A stretch of 35,702 nucleotides of DNA from Actinomycetota bacterium (GTDB lineage Bacteria; Actinomycetota; Actinomycetes; Actinomycetales; Microbacteriaceae). Position 1 is the first letter of the stretch, and each line of letters begins with the position of its first letter. The DNA lies in NCBI GenBank assembly GCA_029865895.1, contig JARXAN010000014.1:1-35702 (forward strand), given 5' to 3'. This document shows, piece after piece, positions 8,240 through 19,157 of the stretch. A model generated the notes under the pieces. It saw only the letters and a program-made list of their open reading frames with translations, had not been told where the DNA came from and made no database searches. The position numbers and the translations under genes are program-made.

Positions 8240-8337
8240 CCCTGCATCTTGGCCCTTGGCCGTGTACCGGCCTTCTTCCCCGAAGTCGGAACAAGTGAAA
8301 ACCAAGCTCACAAACGGACAAGGACCAAGTTGCAGGG
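8240..8337 (+). ncRNA. Structured 5' leader RNA between mraZ and rsmH, probable mraW RNA motif
   Basis: 24-nt arms 8240-8263/8314-8337 pair at 21 of 24 positions; inner hairpin CCGG-c-CTTC-[TTCCCC]-GAAG-TCGG (8267-8289) with CTTCCCC; third helix GTGA/TCAC (8295-8311). Confidence 0.78.
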
Positions 8338-8356
8338 AGGGACAAGAGGGAATCTC

Positions 8357-9313
8357 ATGGTCCAGACCTCAGAACTTCACTCCCCAGTAATGCTCCAGCG
8401 CTGCCTAGACCTTATGCAGCCGGGCTTCAATGTCTCCAAGCCGGTTGCCATCGACTGCACCCTTGGACTTGGTGGTCACACCGAAGCGCTTTTGACCCAG
8501 AACCCAACCCTTACCGTGATTGGCATCGACCGCGACCCAAGCGCAATCGCACTCGCCTCTGAGCGCTTGGCTCACTTTGGTGACCGCTTCATCCCGGTTT
8601 TGGCGGTTTACGACGAAATTGAAAGCATCCTTGAACGCCTAGAGATCAAAGCGGTGCACGCCATTTTGATGGACCTTGGCGTGAGCTCGATGCAGCTTGA
8701 TGTTGCAGACCGTGGCTTCTCCTACGCTCAAGACGCCGAGCTGGACATGCGAATGGACCAGACTCGCGGAAAGACCGCTGCAGATTTGCTTGCCAGCATG
8801 GATGAGGCGGAGCTGGCCCGCATTTTCCGTCGCTACGGCGAGGAACGCTTCGCTGGCCCAATTGCCCGCCGCATTGTTCGCGAGCGTCAGAATGCGCCAA
8901 TCACCACCTCGTCCCAGCTGAACAAGATTGTTCTCGATGTTGTGCCGGTGGCACCTGGCAAGACCAACGGTCACCCTGCCAAGCGCATCTACCAAGCCCT
9001 AAGAATTGCCGTCAACGACGAGCTAGGTGTCCTGGAGGACGCCATGCCTCAGGCGATTGACGCATTAGCTGTTGGCGGTCGCCTAGTGGTTATGTCATAC
9101 CACTCCCTGGAGGACGGGATTGTCAAAGATGCCCTCCAAGCGGCCGCCACAAGTTCTACTCCGGTTGACATGCCTGTCGAATTGCCAGGCACCGCACCGG
9201 TTTTGAAAATCATCACCCGCGGCGTAGAGCGCGCCACGGAGATCGAACTAGAGAAAAACCCAAGGTCTGCTTCGGCAAGGCTTCGGGCTGCAGAAAAACT
9301 GGAGGGTAACTAA
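8357..9313 (+). CDS. rsmH: 16S rRNA (cytosine(1402)-N(4))-methyltransferase
   Basis: HSPVMLQRCLDL, DCTLGLGGHTEALL, MDLGVSSMQLDVADRGFSY, SYHSLEDGIVK; start moved from ORF-track 8249 to ATG 8357. Confidence 0.95.
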   Translation: MVQTSELHSPVMLQRCLDLMQPGFNVSKPVAIDCTLGLGGHTEALLTQNPTLTVIGIDRDPSAIALASERLAHFGDRFIPVLAVYDEIESILERLEIKAVHAILMDLGVSSMQLDVADRGFSYAQDAELDMRMDQTRGKTAADLLASMDEAELARIFRRYGEERFAGPIARRIVRERQNAPITTSSQLNKIVLDVVPVAPGKTNGHPAKRIYQALRIAVNDELGVLEDAMPQAIDALAVGGRLVVMSYHSLEDGIVKDALQAAATSSTPVDMPVELPGTAPVLKIITRGVERATEIELEKNPRSASARLRAAEKLEGN

Positions 9314-9831
9314 TGGCGGTTTACATGGTTTCGCAGGCACAGGCAAGACAGCTGCGTCCAAAGATGACGGCTGGCTTGATCTTTGTCGCCGGCATCGCCG
9401 TTGTGCTACTGGGTCAGTTGGTGCTGAACATGATCCTCACCCAGGATGCTTACCACCTGCGTTCGCTAAAGCTTGAGAAGCGTGACCTAACCACCCAGGT
9501 TCAGATCCTTCAGGAGGAAGTTGACTCGCTAGCTTCCCCGCAGAACCTTGCGGATGCCGCCAACCGCCTAGGCATGGTCGCTAACCCAGCTTCTGTGCTA
9601 CTGGACATTGAAAACGACAAGGTATTTGGTAAGCCACGCCCGGCCAGTGCTGCAAACGCAGCCGTCGCATCGGCAAACCTGGTTGCCAACGCTGCCATGG
9701 GAACCGTGTCCGATTTCTCCGAGGCAACCGTGGCAAGCGCTGAGGTGTCTGAGAGTGTCGAAACTGAGAAACCTGCCGCATCTGGCTTAGTTTTGGAGCA
9801 GGGTCTAATCCCAGCTTCACCAACCAGATAG
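9313..9831 (+). CDS. ftsL: FtsL-like septum formation protein
   Basis: Single TM helix followed by coiled coil; position between rsmH and ftsI; TAATG overlap with rsmH. Confidence 0.75.
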   Translation: MAVYMVSQAQARQLRPKMTAGLIFVAGIAVVLLGQLVLNMILTQDAYHLRSLKLEKRDLTTQVQILQEEVDSLASPQNLADAANRLGMVANPASVLLDIENDKVFGKPRPASAANAAVASANLVANAAMGTVSDFSEATVASAEVSESVETEKPAASGLVLEQGLIPASPTR

Positions 9832-9837
9832 GCCACC

Positions 9838-11616
9838 ATGGGAAAACACGGGTCACTGAGCCGCCGGCTCGGTGCATTTGCCCTAATCATGGTGGTGATG
9901 GTTCTTGGGCTTGGAATTCGTCTGGTTGACTACCAAGTCGTAAGAGCAGAGCAAATTCGCGAGGAATCGTTCAAATCCCGCTCGATCACTCAAACTCTTC
10001 CCGCACTTCGTGGCCAAATTAGAGATTCCTCCGGTCAGGTTTTGGCCAGAACCGTATTCAGATATGACGTCAATGCCGCCCCAAAGAATGTCGGCAGTAT
10101 CTTCAAGACCGTAGACGGGGTCCGCACCGAGCGAACCGTCGAACAGATTGTGCTTGAGCTTGCTCCACTGGTTGGCCTCACTCCAGAAGAACTGACTGCC
10201 AGGTTGGCAGGCGATGGAGAGTATTCAAACCTTGCCAAGAAAGTTGACGCCGAGACCTACAACGCAATTCGTGAGCTGGGTATCCCATGGATTTACTTCG
10301 ACCCATTTGCTGACCGCCTGTATCCAAATGGTGCGGTGGCCGGTAACGTGCTCGGTTTCGTTGGTTCTGACGGAGTGCCACTGGCTGGGCTGGAACGCCA
10401 ATACAACACCTGCCTTGCGGGTATTGATGGCCAAGAGACTTTTGAGCGAAGTGCCGAGGGTGTTCGCATCCCAACCTCGAACGTGACCACCCAACCCACC
10501 CAAAACGGCGGCACTTTGAACCTGAGCATTGATGCCAACCTGCAGTTTTTTGCGCAGCAGGTTTTGGCTGACACGGTCAACGACCTGGGTGCTCAGTGGG
10601 CCTCAGCTGTAGTGGTTGAGGTTGAAACCGGCCGACTACTGGCCGCCGCTGAGGCACCTTCGGTTGACCCTAACGATCCAGCGGCTTCGGATGCCTCAGA
10701 CCGTGGATCAAAGATTTTCCAGGCCGCTTTCGAGCCTGGTTCGATCATGAAGGCACTGACCACCGCGATGGTGCTCGATACCAAGACCGCGGATGCCTTT
10801 GACAAGGTCAAGGCACCGGATTACATGAAGTTGGATTTTGCTGGCGGTTGGATCAAAGACAGCTTTGGCCACGAGCCATACAACCTCACCCTGGGTGGCG
10901 TACTGCGATTCTCCTCGAACACTGGAATGTCTAACTTCGGTGTCAAGATCGACAAGGAAACTCGCCACAACTACCTGCAGAAGTTTGGTTTTGGATCGGT
11001 TAGCCCGCTTCGCTTTGAAGGTGAAAGCTCAGGCATTCTGCATGACTATAAAGACTGGGACAAGATGACCAACTACGCGACCACCTATGGTCAGGGTATT
11101 TCGGTCACCGGTATCCAGATGGCATACGCCTATCAGGCGATGGCCAACGACGGCCTAAGACTTGACCCAATCTTGGTGGAAAACTGTGTCAGTGACGACG
11201 GCACCGTGCTCTACCAGCCCAAGCAGAACTCGACCCGAGTGGTTTCCAAGGAGACCGCAAACCTAAATATCAACCTCATGGAGAAGGTGGTTGAGTTTGG
11301 TGGCGTTGGTCAGAATGCCGGAATCGATGGCTACCGCGTTGCTGGCAAGACCGGAACCGCGCAGATTAAGGACGGATCTGGTTACGGATCGCAGTTCGCA
11401 ATTTCGTTCTACGGCGTAGCTCCGGCCGAGAATCCAAAGTTTGTGGTCGGTGTCACGATTTACAAGGCGGTCGGTGTCTCAAACTCGCTGCAGGCAACCT
11501 TCCCATTCAAGGCCATCATGCAGCAGGCGCTGAAGAGCTACCGTGTCCCACCTTCGACCTCTAAGTCCCCAGATCTGCCATCGGGTAAGTACGGTGAAGT
11601 CGAAACTCGCAGTTAG
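9838..11616 (+). CDS. ftsI: Septal transpeptidase, penicillin-binding protein (FtsI/PbpB)
   Basis: SxxK in FEPGSIMKA, SxN in FSSNTG, KTG in VAGKTGTAQI. Confidence 0.95.
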   Translation: MGKHGSLSRRLGAFALIMVVMVLGLGIRLVDYQVVRAEQIREESFKSRSITQTLPALRGQIRDSSGQVLARTVFRYDVNAAPKNVGSIFKTVDGVRTERTVEQIVLELAPLVGLTPEELTARLAGDGEYSNLAKKVDAETYNAIRELGIPWIYFDPFADRLYPNGAVAGNVLGFVGSDGVPLAGLERQYNTCLAGIDGQETFERSAEGVRIPTSNVTTQPTQNGGTLNLSIDANLQFFAQQVLADTVNDLGAQWASAVVVEVETGRLLAAAEAPSVDPNDPAASDASDRGSKIFQAAFEPGSIMKALTTAMVLDTKTADAFDKVKAPDYMKLDFAGGWIKDSFGHEPYNLTLGGVLRFSSNTGMSNFGVKIDKETRHNYLQKFGFGSVSPLRFEGESSGILHDYKDWDKMTNYATTYGQGISVTGIQMAYAYQAMANDGLRLDPILVENCVSDDGTVLYQPKQNSTRVVSKETANLNINLMEKVVEFGGVGQNAGIDGYRVAGKTGTAQIKDGSGYGSQFAISFYGVAPAENPKFVVGVTIYKAVGVSNSLQATFPFKAIMQQALKSYRVPPSTSKSPDLPSGKYGEVETRS

Positions 11617-13015
11617 CATCCTTGCCCAGAAGTTCAATCTTTCGCGCAACGGTGCTGATGTAGAAATTAGTTCGGTCGCTATGGCCTCCCAACTCTGCAA
11701 GCCCGGCAGTCTGTTTATTGCAACCAAGGGGCTGAAAACCCATGGGCTGGACTTTCTTGATCAGGCCATTGCCAACGGTGCGGTTGCCGTGCTCTCGGAT
11801 CGTGAAATAGACGCTTCCATACCTTCTTTGGTTCACCCTGATCCGCGATCGATCGCGGGAGCAGTTTCTAATTTGGTCTACGGAACCTTGAGTTCTGACA
11901 TGACACTCTTTGGTGTTACCGGCACCAACGGTAAGACCTCGACCACGAACTACCTGTATCAAATTCTCTCTAGCATGGGCCTGCGCGCGGGAATGAGTGC
12001 ATCGACCAATCGAATTGTCGGCGGTGTCGAGTTACCTGCAACCCTCACCTCTCCGGAGGTAACAGAGCTTCACGATCTGCTCTCGCAGATGCGAGAGGCC
12101 GGTGCTGAGCACGCAGCCATCGAGGTTTCCGCGCAGGCGATGATTCGAAACCGCATCGATGCGGTCAAATTCACAGTGGTTGGATTTAGCAATCTCTCCC
12201 GTGATCACCTAGATGACTTTTCGGACATGGAGAGCTACCTCAGGGCAAAAGCTGAGCTCTTCACCAGTGAATACGCCCAGCAGGGCGTAGTCCTGGTCGA
12301 GGACGAGTGGGGCAGAAAGCTCTACGAGTCTTGCTCGATCCCGGTAGTCGGCATTGGTGAGGGTCTTCAGTATCAGTATCGATACCAGAACCAAGAACTC
12401 TCCATCACCGGCAAGCACGAGCTGAACGTTCACTTCCCGCAGGGTGCTTTGATGGCAAAGAATCTGGCGTTAGCGCTTGTGATGCTATTGGAAGCTGGAT
12501 TTGCGCCAGATCAGCTCGCGGCCGCGGTGTCGAGCACTGACCTGCACGTCCCAGGTCGCCTGGAGCTGGTCTCAGATCGAAGGCCACACGTCTATGTTGA
12601 CTATGCCCACACCCCGGCCGGGGTCGCGAGTGCGGTTGCCGAGATAAGGGAGCGCTACCCCAAGCTGACCCTGGTGTTAGGAGCCTCTGGAAACCGCGAT
12701 CAGGGTAAACGAGCGGAAATGGGTCTCGCCGGCGCTGACGCTGACCTTTTGATTATTACCGATCAACATCCGCGCGATGAGGACCCGGCCAGTATCAGAC
12801 ACGCCCTGCTGACTGCAGCTGCAACCAGGCTTGCAGCGGGAAGAATCTTGGAGATTCCAGACCCAGCTCAAGCGATCAAACGAGCAATCAGCGAGACCGA
12901 TGCGGACTCCGCAGTGCTTTGGTGCGGACCTGGACACTTGACCTACCGCGAGATTCGCGGCGAAAAGGTCCCATTTGACGCAAGGGCAATTGCGAGAGAG
13001 GCGGTTCAGTCGTGA
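11594..13015 (+). CDS. murE: UDP-N-acetylmuramoyl-tripeptide synthetase MurE
   Basis: GVTGTNGKTSTTNYL ATP loop, DYAHTPAGVASA, GASGNRDQGKR; GTG start at 11594 overlapping the ftsI end is the likely start. Confidence 0.92.
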   Translation: MKSKLAVSILAQKFNLSRNGADVEISSVAMASQLCKPGSLFIATKGLKTHGLDFLDQAIANGAVAVLSDREIDASIPSLVHPDPRSIAGAVSNLVYGTLSSDMTLFGVTGTNGKTSTTNYLYQILSSMGLRAGMSASTNRIVGGVELPATLTSPEVTELHDLLSQMREAGAEHAAIEVSAQAMIRNRIDAVKFTVVGFSNLSRDHLDDFSDMESYLRAKAELFTSEYAQQGVVLVEDEWGRKLYESCSIPVVGIGEGLQYQYRYQNQELSITGKHELNVHFPQGALMAKNLALALVMLLEAGFAPDQLAAAVSSTDLHVPGRLELVSDRRPHVYVDYAHTPAGVASAVAEIRERYPKLTLVLGASGNRDQGKRAEMGLAGADADLLIITDQHPRDEDPASIRHALLTAAATRLAAGRILEIPDPAQAIKRAISETDADSAVLWCGPGHLTYREIRGEKVPFDARAIAREAVQS

Positions 13016-14403
13016 TTGAGCTGACTCTCGCCGAAATTGCAGGTGCCGTAGACGGCAAGATTGTCACTGGCGCAGCTGACCTCAAGGTCTCGGGTAATCC
13101 AGACACCGACTCGAGGGCACTTGAGGTCGGCGGTATTTTCTTCGCCAAGCTTGGTGAACACGATGATGGCCACCGCTATCTCGAGCAGGTTGCCGACGTT
13201 GCTGCGCTGGCAGTGGTGTCCCAGCCAAACGCCGCTCTGGCACTACCTCAGATTCAAGTTGAAGACACCGTGGTCGCACTCACCGCCTTGGCAAAGTTTG
13301 TGCTCAATCAAGTGCGGAGCCAGGGCGAGCTCCAGGTTGTCGGGATCACCGGTTCGAACGGCAAAACCTCTACTAAGAACATGCTGCGCGAGATCCTCTC
13401 TCGGGTTGGGTCAACGATTGCGCCGAGAGATTCCTTCAACAATGAGGTGGGTCTCCCGCTTACCGTGTTGCGTCTTGAGATAGATACCAAGTTCCTGGTC
13501 CTAGAAATGGGAGCAGCGGGCATTGGATCGATCGCGAAATTGGCGAGCTGGTGCCTGCCGGATGTCGGAGTCGAACTCAAGGTCGGTCTTGCTCACGCCG
13601 GGGCCTTTGGCGGCATTGAAGTCACCACCCAAATCAAGCGCGAGCTCATGCCGTTCGTCCAACGCGCAGTGGTTTTGAATGAAGATGACCCAATTGTTAG
13701 AGCCTTTGAGGCAAACCCGGGCGTGAAGCGGATAGGTTTCGGTTTTGCCAGGGAGGCAGATTTCGAAATCAAGTCCGTTGATCTGAGTCTTTCCGGCACC
13801 AAATTGGCGATTCGCTATCCCGATGGTCAAGTAAGTGAAATCACACTGAAAATGCTGGGGGAGCACCAGGCCATGAATGTTTCGGCCGCACTGGCTGTGG
13901 CGCATCAGCTTGGGGTTGCCCGCGAACTAGCTATCGAAGCAGTCTCTGAAATGGAAATGGCCGAGCGTTGGCGAATGCAGTTGATCAAGCGCAAAGACGG
14001 CGTTTTTGTAATCAACGATGCCTATAACGCATCGCCAGATTCGATGCGAGCTGCCCTTCAGACCCTGGCCACACTAGGTCGACAGGGTCACCGAACCATT
14101 GCGGTGTTAGGCCAGATGGCAGAGCTTGGCCAGTACTCAGTCGACGAGCACGACCAGCTGGGTCGTTTGGTGGTTCGATACAACATTGACCAGCTCTACG
14201 TGGTTGGAGCAGAGGCGAAGTTGATCCACATGGGAGCCATGCAAGAGGGCAGCTGGGATGGCGAGTCTGTGTTTTGCGAGACAATCAGCGCGGCTTTTGA
14301 GGCTATCTGTGACAAGCTTTCTCCCGGTGACGTTGTGCTGGTGAAATCCAGCAACGTGGCCGGTTTGAGATTTCTAGGCGACGAGTTGGCGGGTGTTAGG
14401 TGA
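13012..14403 (+). CDS. murF: UDP-N-acetylmuramoyl-tripeptide--D-alanyl-D-alanine ligase
   Basis: [34 protein letters not shown] overlap with murE. Confidence 0.95.
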   Translation: MIELTLAEIAGAVDGKIVTGAADLKVSGNPDTDSRALEVGGIFFAKLGEHDDGHRYLEQVADVAALAVVSQPNAALALPQIQVEDTVVALTALAKFVLNQVRSQGELQVVGITGSNGKTSTKNMLREILSRVGSTIAPRDSFNNEVGLPLTVLRLEIDTKFLVLEMGAAGIGSIAKLASWCLPDVGVELKVGLAHAGAFGGIEVTTQIKRELMPFVQRAVVLNEDDPIVRAFEANPGVKRIGFGFAREADFEIKSVDLSLSGTKLAIRYPDGQVSEITLKMLGEHQAMNVSAALAVAHQLGVARELAIEAVSEMEMAERWRMQLIKRKDGVFVINDAYNASPDSMRAALQTLATLGRQGHRTIAVLGQMAELGQYSVDEHDQLGRLVVRYNIDQLYVVGAEAKLIHMGAMQEGSWDGESVFCETISAAFEAICDKLSPGDVVLVKSSNVAGLRFLGDELAGVR

Positions 14404-15503
14404 GAGCTTTACTTGCATCGGGCGGCATCGCAATGTTCATATCGCTTTTCGCCACCCCTGGTTTTATTTGGCTTTTCAAGAACCTGCAGTGGGGTCAGTT
14501 CATTCGTGACGACGGACCGCAAACCCACCACACCAAGCGCGGCACCCCAACCATGGGTGGCATTGTCATCTTGCTGGCTGCCACCATCGCCTACTTTTTA
14601 GCCAAGTTCATAAACGGTGAAACCCCATCCGCATCCGCCTTGCTGGTAATCCTGATGATGCTGGGATTGGGACTGGTTGGCTTTATCGACGACTTCCTAA
14701 AGGTTCGCAACCAACGCAGCCTCGGACTCACCGGCTGGGCAAAGATCGGTGGCCAGGTCGTGGTCGCAATCATCTTCGCCGTCTTGGCTCTTGGCTTCCC
14801 AGATGAGAATGGATTGACTCCTGCCTCAACCGCAATTTCGCTATTCCGTGACCTACCGATCGACCTCTTTATCTGGGGCTCGGTTATCGGAATGGGCTTG
14901 TTTATCGCCTGGATTTCGCTACTGGTAACCAGTGCCTCAAATGGTGTGAACATCGCGGATGGCTTAGACGGACTGGCTTCTGGAGCTGCCATCATGGCGA
15001 TTGGCGCTTACGTCGTGATTGGTTTTTGGCAGTTCAACCAAAGCTGTGCGACGGTTATCGAAAACCTGGAATCCTGCTACAACGTTCGAGACCCGCTTGA
15101 TTTAGCGGTAGTCGCCGCCGCGATTGTTGGGGCCTGCGTTGGCTTCCTCTGGTGGAACACCTCGCCAGCTCAGATCTTTATGGGCGATGTCGGGTCACTG
15201 GGTCTTGGTGGCGCTCTGGCAGCACTTGCAATCCTTTCCCGCACCGAGCTACTGCTGGTTCTAATCGGCGGCATCTTTGTGATCGTCACCGGTTCGGTGG
15301 TTATCCAGCGAGTATTTTTCAAGATCACCAAGTGGCGTACCGGAACCGGTAAACGAGTGTTTTTGATGTCGCCGCTTCATCACCACTTTGAACTCAAGGG
15401 CTGGGCCGAGATAACCATCGTGGTTCGCTTCTGGATTATCACGGCACTGTGCGTGATCAGCGGTGTCGGATTGTTCTATGTGGAGTGGATCTACGGCATA
15501 TGA
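14400..15503 (+). CDS. mraY: Phospho-N-acetylmuramoyl-pentapeptide-transferase
   Basis: [50 protein letters not shown]. Confidence 0.96.
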   Translation: MRALLASGGIAMFISLFATPGFIWLFKNLQWGQFIRDDGPQTHHTKRGTPTMGGIVILLAATIAYFLAKFINGETPSASALLVILMMLGLGLVGFIDDFLKVRNQRSLGLTGWAKIGGQVVVAIIFAVLALGFPDENGLTPASTAISLFRDLPIDLFIWGSVIGMGLFIAWISLLVTSASNGVNIADGLDGLASGAAIMAIGAYVVIGFWQFNQSCATVIENLESCYNVRDPLDLAVVAAAIVGACVGFLWWNTSPAQIFMGDVGSLGLGGALAALAILSRTELLLVLIGGIFVIVTGSVVIQRVFFKITKWRTGTGKRVFLMSPLHHHFELKGWAEITIVVRFWIITALCVISGVGLFYVEWIYGI

Positions 15504-16936
15504 TCTCGCAGGGCAGCTGGCACGACAATTGGGCTGGACTGCACGTTGCAGTCCTAGGTTTGGGTAAATCTGGCTTTTCGGTTGCCGACACCCTCTGCGA
15601 GCTCGGGGCAGAGGTCACAGTTTTTGCTCAGAGCGCGAACGCTCAGTTCAGCGAGCTGCTGGAGGTTATCGGGGCAAAGCTCGTGCTCTCGGACTCGGTC
15701 GAATCCCTAAAGTCGCTAACTCAAATCGACTTTGCGGTCGTATCTCCAGGCTTCCCACCAAGTCACCCAACCATTCAATGGCTTTCCCAAAGTGGTATTC
15801 CGATGCTCACCGACATCGACCTGGCCTGGCGACTTAGGGACAAGACCGACAGGGTTGCAAAGTGGTTAACCATCACCGGTACCAACGGCAAGACCACGAC
15901 CACCGAACTGGTAACCCACATGCTGCAAACCGCAGGGTATCGAGCGATTTCCTGCGGCAACATCGGTAATCCAATCCTTGACGCCGTAAGAGACCCGGAG
16001 GGTTTCGATTACCTGGTGGTTGAGATTTCAAGTTTCCAGCTGCACTACAGCGGCGAGTTCAACCCGGCGGCAAGTGCATTTTTGAACCTGGCCCCGGATC
16101 ACATCGACTGGCACGGCAGCGAGCAGGCTTATTTCGCCGCCAAGGCAAAGGTCTACCAGGGAACAGAGCTGGCAATTGTATACAACGCCGCCGATGCCAA
16201 GACCCTGGAGGCGGCTGAGGCTGCAGACGTAGTAGAGGGCTGCCGAGCGGTTGCCTTCACAACCGGCATGCCCAGTGTGAGCATGGTGGGTTATGTCGAG
16301 GAGTACCTGGTCGATCGCGCTTTTATAAGTGATCGCTACGCGGCTGCGCTAGAGATCGCCGAGGAATCGGACCTTGAGGCAATTGGAGTGCTCAGCGAAC
16401 ACCTGCGTGCGAATGTGGCGGCTGCCACGGCCCTCGCTAGGGCTTTAGATGTTGAACCTGCGGTTATCAAGCAGGCGATTGCAAGCTTTGAACTTTCACC
16501 GCACCGAATTCAGAAGGTGCTGCAGCACGATGGCGTGCTTTTTATCGATGATTCCAAGGCAACCAACGCCCATGCGGCAAATGCGTCACTTTCAAGCTTC
16601 GACTCGATTGTCTGGATTGTTGGAGGGCTACTCAAGGGAGTAGACCCAACCCCGCTGCTCCTAGAGCACGGAAGCAAACTCAAGGCCGCGGTCGTGATTG
16701 GTGCCGACACGCATGAGCTTGAGGGGTTGTTTGCGAATCTGCTTCCAAACTTGCCTCTGAAGGTTATTTCTGGGGAGTCGGTCATGGAGCAAGCAGTTGG
16801 TTTTGCTCTTGGGTTTGCCGGTCCCGGAGACACGGTTTTATTAGCTCCAGCTGCTGCCTCGATGGATCAGTTTCAAGACTACGCGGACCGCGGTAATCAG
16901 TTTCAGGCTGAGGTTAGAAGGCAGGTGATCCAGTGA
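15500..16936 (+). CDS. murD: UDP-N-acetylmuramoylalanine--D-glutamate ligase
   Basis: [42 protein letters not shown] overlap with mraY. Confidence 0.95.
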   Translation: MISQGSWHDNWAGLHVAVLGLGKSGFSVADTLCELGAEVTVFAQSANAQFSELLEVIGAKLVLSDSVESLKSLTQIDFAVVSPGFPPSHPTIQWLSQSGIPMLTDIDLAWRLRDKTDRVAKWLTITGTNGKTTTTELVTHMLQTAGYRAISCGNIGNPILDAVRDPEGFDYLVVEISSFQLHYSGEFNPAASAFLNLAPDHIDWHGSEQAYFAAKAKVYQGTELAIVYNAADAKTLEAAEAADVVEGCRAVAFTTGMPSVSMVGYVEEYLVDRAFISDRYAAALEIAEESDLEAIGVLSEHLRANVAAATALARALDVEPAVIKQAIASFELSPHRIQKVLQHDGVLFIDDSKATNAHAANASLSSFDSIVWIVGGLLKGVDPTPLLLEHGSKLKAAVVIGADTHELEGLFANLLPNLPLKVISGESVMEQAVGFALGFAGPGDTVLLAPAAASMDQFQDYADRGNQFQAEVRRQVIQ

Positions 16937-18081
16937 CCAATCTCAAGGAGATGCTGCAGCCAAAGCTGCACGCGCAGTCTCGGCAGTTCTTTTCACTGTT
17001 GGCGCTGACCCTCGCCACGGTAGCAATCGGATTGACCATGGTTGCCAGTGCCTCGGCGGTGGATGCGTTCAAAGAAACCGCTAACGCTGCTTCGATCTTT
17101 CTAAAGCAGGGCGGCTATGCCCTGATTGGTCTCACTGCGATGTTGATTGTCTCCAATCTTTCGATGGATACGCTCAAGCGATTTGCCATGCTTGGGCTTT
17201 TCGTCACCATGGGAGCTCAAGCCGCAACAGTTTTGATTGGTCAGGAGATCAACGGAAACCGAAACTGGTTGAGTTTGGGTTTTGTTGGTGTCCAACCCTC
17301 AGAGTTTCTAAAGCTCGGGTTGATTATTGCGCTTTCGCTCCAGCTGTCGCAGCTAACGGGTTATGAAGAGGACGACAATCCAACCTGGAAACGCGTCTGG
17401 TTCTTCTCCGCGGTGAGCGTTGGCATGGTTGCGGTGCTGAGTAAGGACCTCGGTTCCGGAATCATCATGGTGATCCTATTGATGGGTCTTTACCTAATTG
17501 CCGGAATCAAGATATCGCAATGGTGGACGATTGTGATTGCCGGCCTGGCCCTAGCGGTGTTTTTGGTTTCCAGTTCACCCTCCAGAAGGGTTCGCTTTGA
17601 TGCCTGGCTAAACCCGGCTGCCGCCGACCCGATGGGCGTGAACTGGCAGTTTGAAAAGGGCACCTGGGCACTTGCCTCCGGTGGAATCTTTGGCACCGGT
17701 TTGGGACGCTCCAAGCTCAAGTGGAGCTGGATCCCCGAGGTCGAGAACGACTTTATCTTTGCCATCATTGGCGAAGAGTTGGGCATGATCGGTGCACTCC
17801 TGGTGGTGGCACTGTTTCTAGCCCTCGGGCTTGTGATGTTCAACATTGCCAAATTGCAAACGGATCCGTTTAACCGCAACCTGGTGGTCGGTGTGATGTT
17901 CTGGATTGTGATCCAGGCCTTTATCAACATGGGTGTGGTCGTGGGATTGTTCCCAGTGCTAGGTGTGACACTACCGCTGGTTTCGGCCGGTGGTTCTTCG
18001 TTGATTGCCTCGCTAATGGCAATCGGAGTGGTGTTGGCGGTTGAGCGGGATCGAACCGCAAACCTAGGACGCAGAAGGTGA
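16933..18081 (+). CDS. ftsW: Septal peptidoglycan polymerase FtsW (SEDS family)
   Basis: Multi-TM; GNRNWLSLGFVGVQPSEFLKLGLI, SKDLGSGIIM, GVTLPLVSAGGSSL. Confidence 0.95.
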   Translation: MTNLKEMLQPKLHAQSRQFFSLLALTLATVAIGLTMVASASAVDAFKETANAASIFLKQGGYALIGLTAMLIVSNLSMDTLKRFAMLGLFVTMGAQAATVLIGQEINGNRNWLSLGFVGVQPSEFLKLGLIIALSLQLSQLTGYEEDDNPTWKRVWFFSAVSVGMVAVLSKDLGSGIIMVILLMGLYLIAGIKISQWWTIVIAGLALAVFLVSSSPSRRVRFDAWLNPAAADPMGVNWQFEKGTWALASGGIFGTGLGRSKLKWSWIPEVENDFIFAIIGEELGMIGALLVVALFLALGLVMFNIAKLQTDPFNRNLVVGVMFWIVIQAFINMGVVVGLFPVLGVTLPLVSAGGSSLIASLMAIGVVLAVERDRTANLGRRR

Positions 18082-19157
18082 CAAAGTTCCTGCTTGCAGG
18101 AGGTGGCACCGCTGGGCACGTGAATCCAATGCTGGCGCTCGCGCAGTCACTGCGTTCGCAGGATCACGAGGTTCGCACCCTTGGAACCAAGGAGGGCCTA
18201 GAAGCTAGATTGGTCCCACAGCGTGGCTTTGAGCTACTCACGATTGCCAGGTTGCCATTTCCAAGAAAGCCTTCCGGCTATGCGCTGATGTTTCCCTTTA
18301 GGTTCGCGGTTGCTGTTTCTCAGGTCATGAAAATGATCAAGACCCACAAGATTGAGGCGGTGGTTGGCTTCGGCGGTTATGCCTCGGCACCGGCATACCT
18401 GGCAGCATTTTTGGCTAGAAAACCTCTGGTCATCCACGAGGCGAATGCGCTGGCTGGAATCGCAAACCGCATCGGAGCCAAGCTCACCAAACACATTGCC
18501 GTGGCATTTCCAAACAGTGACCTATCGCCTGCTGCCCTTACCGGTATGCCGCTTCGACCAGAGATTCTGGATGCGGTTGCCGGATACGACAAAGAGCAGG
18601 CACGCCTGGAACTTGGCCTAAACCCCTTTATGACGACCCTCTTGGTCACCGGAGGCTCGCTCGGGGCCAAGAGCATCAACGAAGCGATAATCGCTTCCAA
18701 AGCGGTATTGAACGCGGCTGGTATCCAAATCCTGCACATCGTGGGAGACAGGGCCAATCTCGATGAGGTTTCGGAGCCCGGTTATCGTCGTTTGGCGTAT
18801 TGCGATCGCATGGATGCGGCCATTGCCGCCTCAGACATGGCGGTATCGAGGGCAGGAAGTTCCACCGTGAGTGAATTTGCGGCCTGTGGGCTACCGGCAA
18901 TCTATGTGCCGTACCCGGTAGGCAACGGTGAGCAAAAGTTCAACGCGGCAACCGTGGTGGAGGCAGGCGGCGGAAAACTGGTGGCCGATGCTGATTTCAC
19001 CGCTGAGTATCTTGCCACCGAGTTAATCCCAGCCATGAGTCACAGCTCATCACTTCGAAGAATGTCGGAGGCGGCAAAATCAGTGGGAATTCCCGACGCA
19101 ACCGAGCGGCTACGCGATCTAGTGCTTGCGGCAGTGAATACTAATACCCGTGATTAA
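18078..19157 (+). CDS. murG: UDP-N-acetylglucosamine--undecaprenyl-PP-MurNAc-pentapeptide GlcNAc transferase
   Basis: [54 protein letters not shown]. Confidence 0.96.
   Translation: MTKFLLAGGGTAGHVNPMLALAQSLRSQDHEVRTLGTKEGLEARLVPQRGFELLTIARLPFPRKPSGYALMFPFRFAVAVSQVMKMIKTHKIEAVVGFGGYASAPAYLAAFLARKPLVIHEANALAGIANRIGAKLTKHIAVAFPNSDLSPAALTGMPLRPEILDAVAGYDKEQARLELGLNPFMTTLLVTGGSLGAKSINEAIIASKAVLNAAGIQILHIVGDRANLDEVSEPGYRRLAYCDRMDAAIAASDMAVSRAGSSTVSEFAACGLPAIYVPYPVGNGEQKFNAATVVEAGGGKLVADADFTAEYLATELIPAMSHSSSLRRMSEAAKSVGIPDATERLRDLVLAAVNTNTRD

Noticed and set aside
8249-8356. ORF-track extension of rsmH to 8249
   Set aside because: Extension runs through the structured leader RNA and is not RsmH-like; ATG 8357 gives the expected N-terminus.
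17490-18119. 209-aa minus-strand ORF antisense to ftsW/murG
   Set aside because: Low-complexity Ser/Thr/Pro/Ala-rich translation fully antisense to a confidently identified gene; no family motif or RBS.
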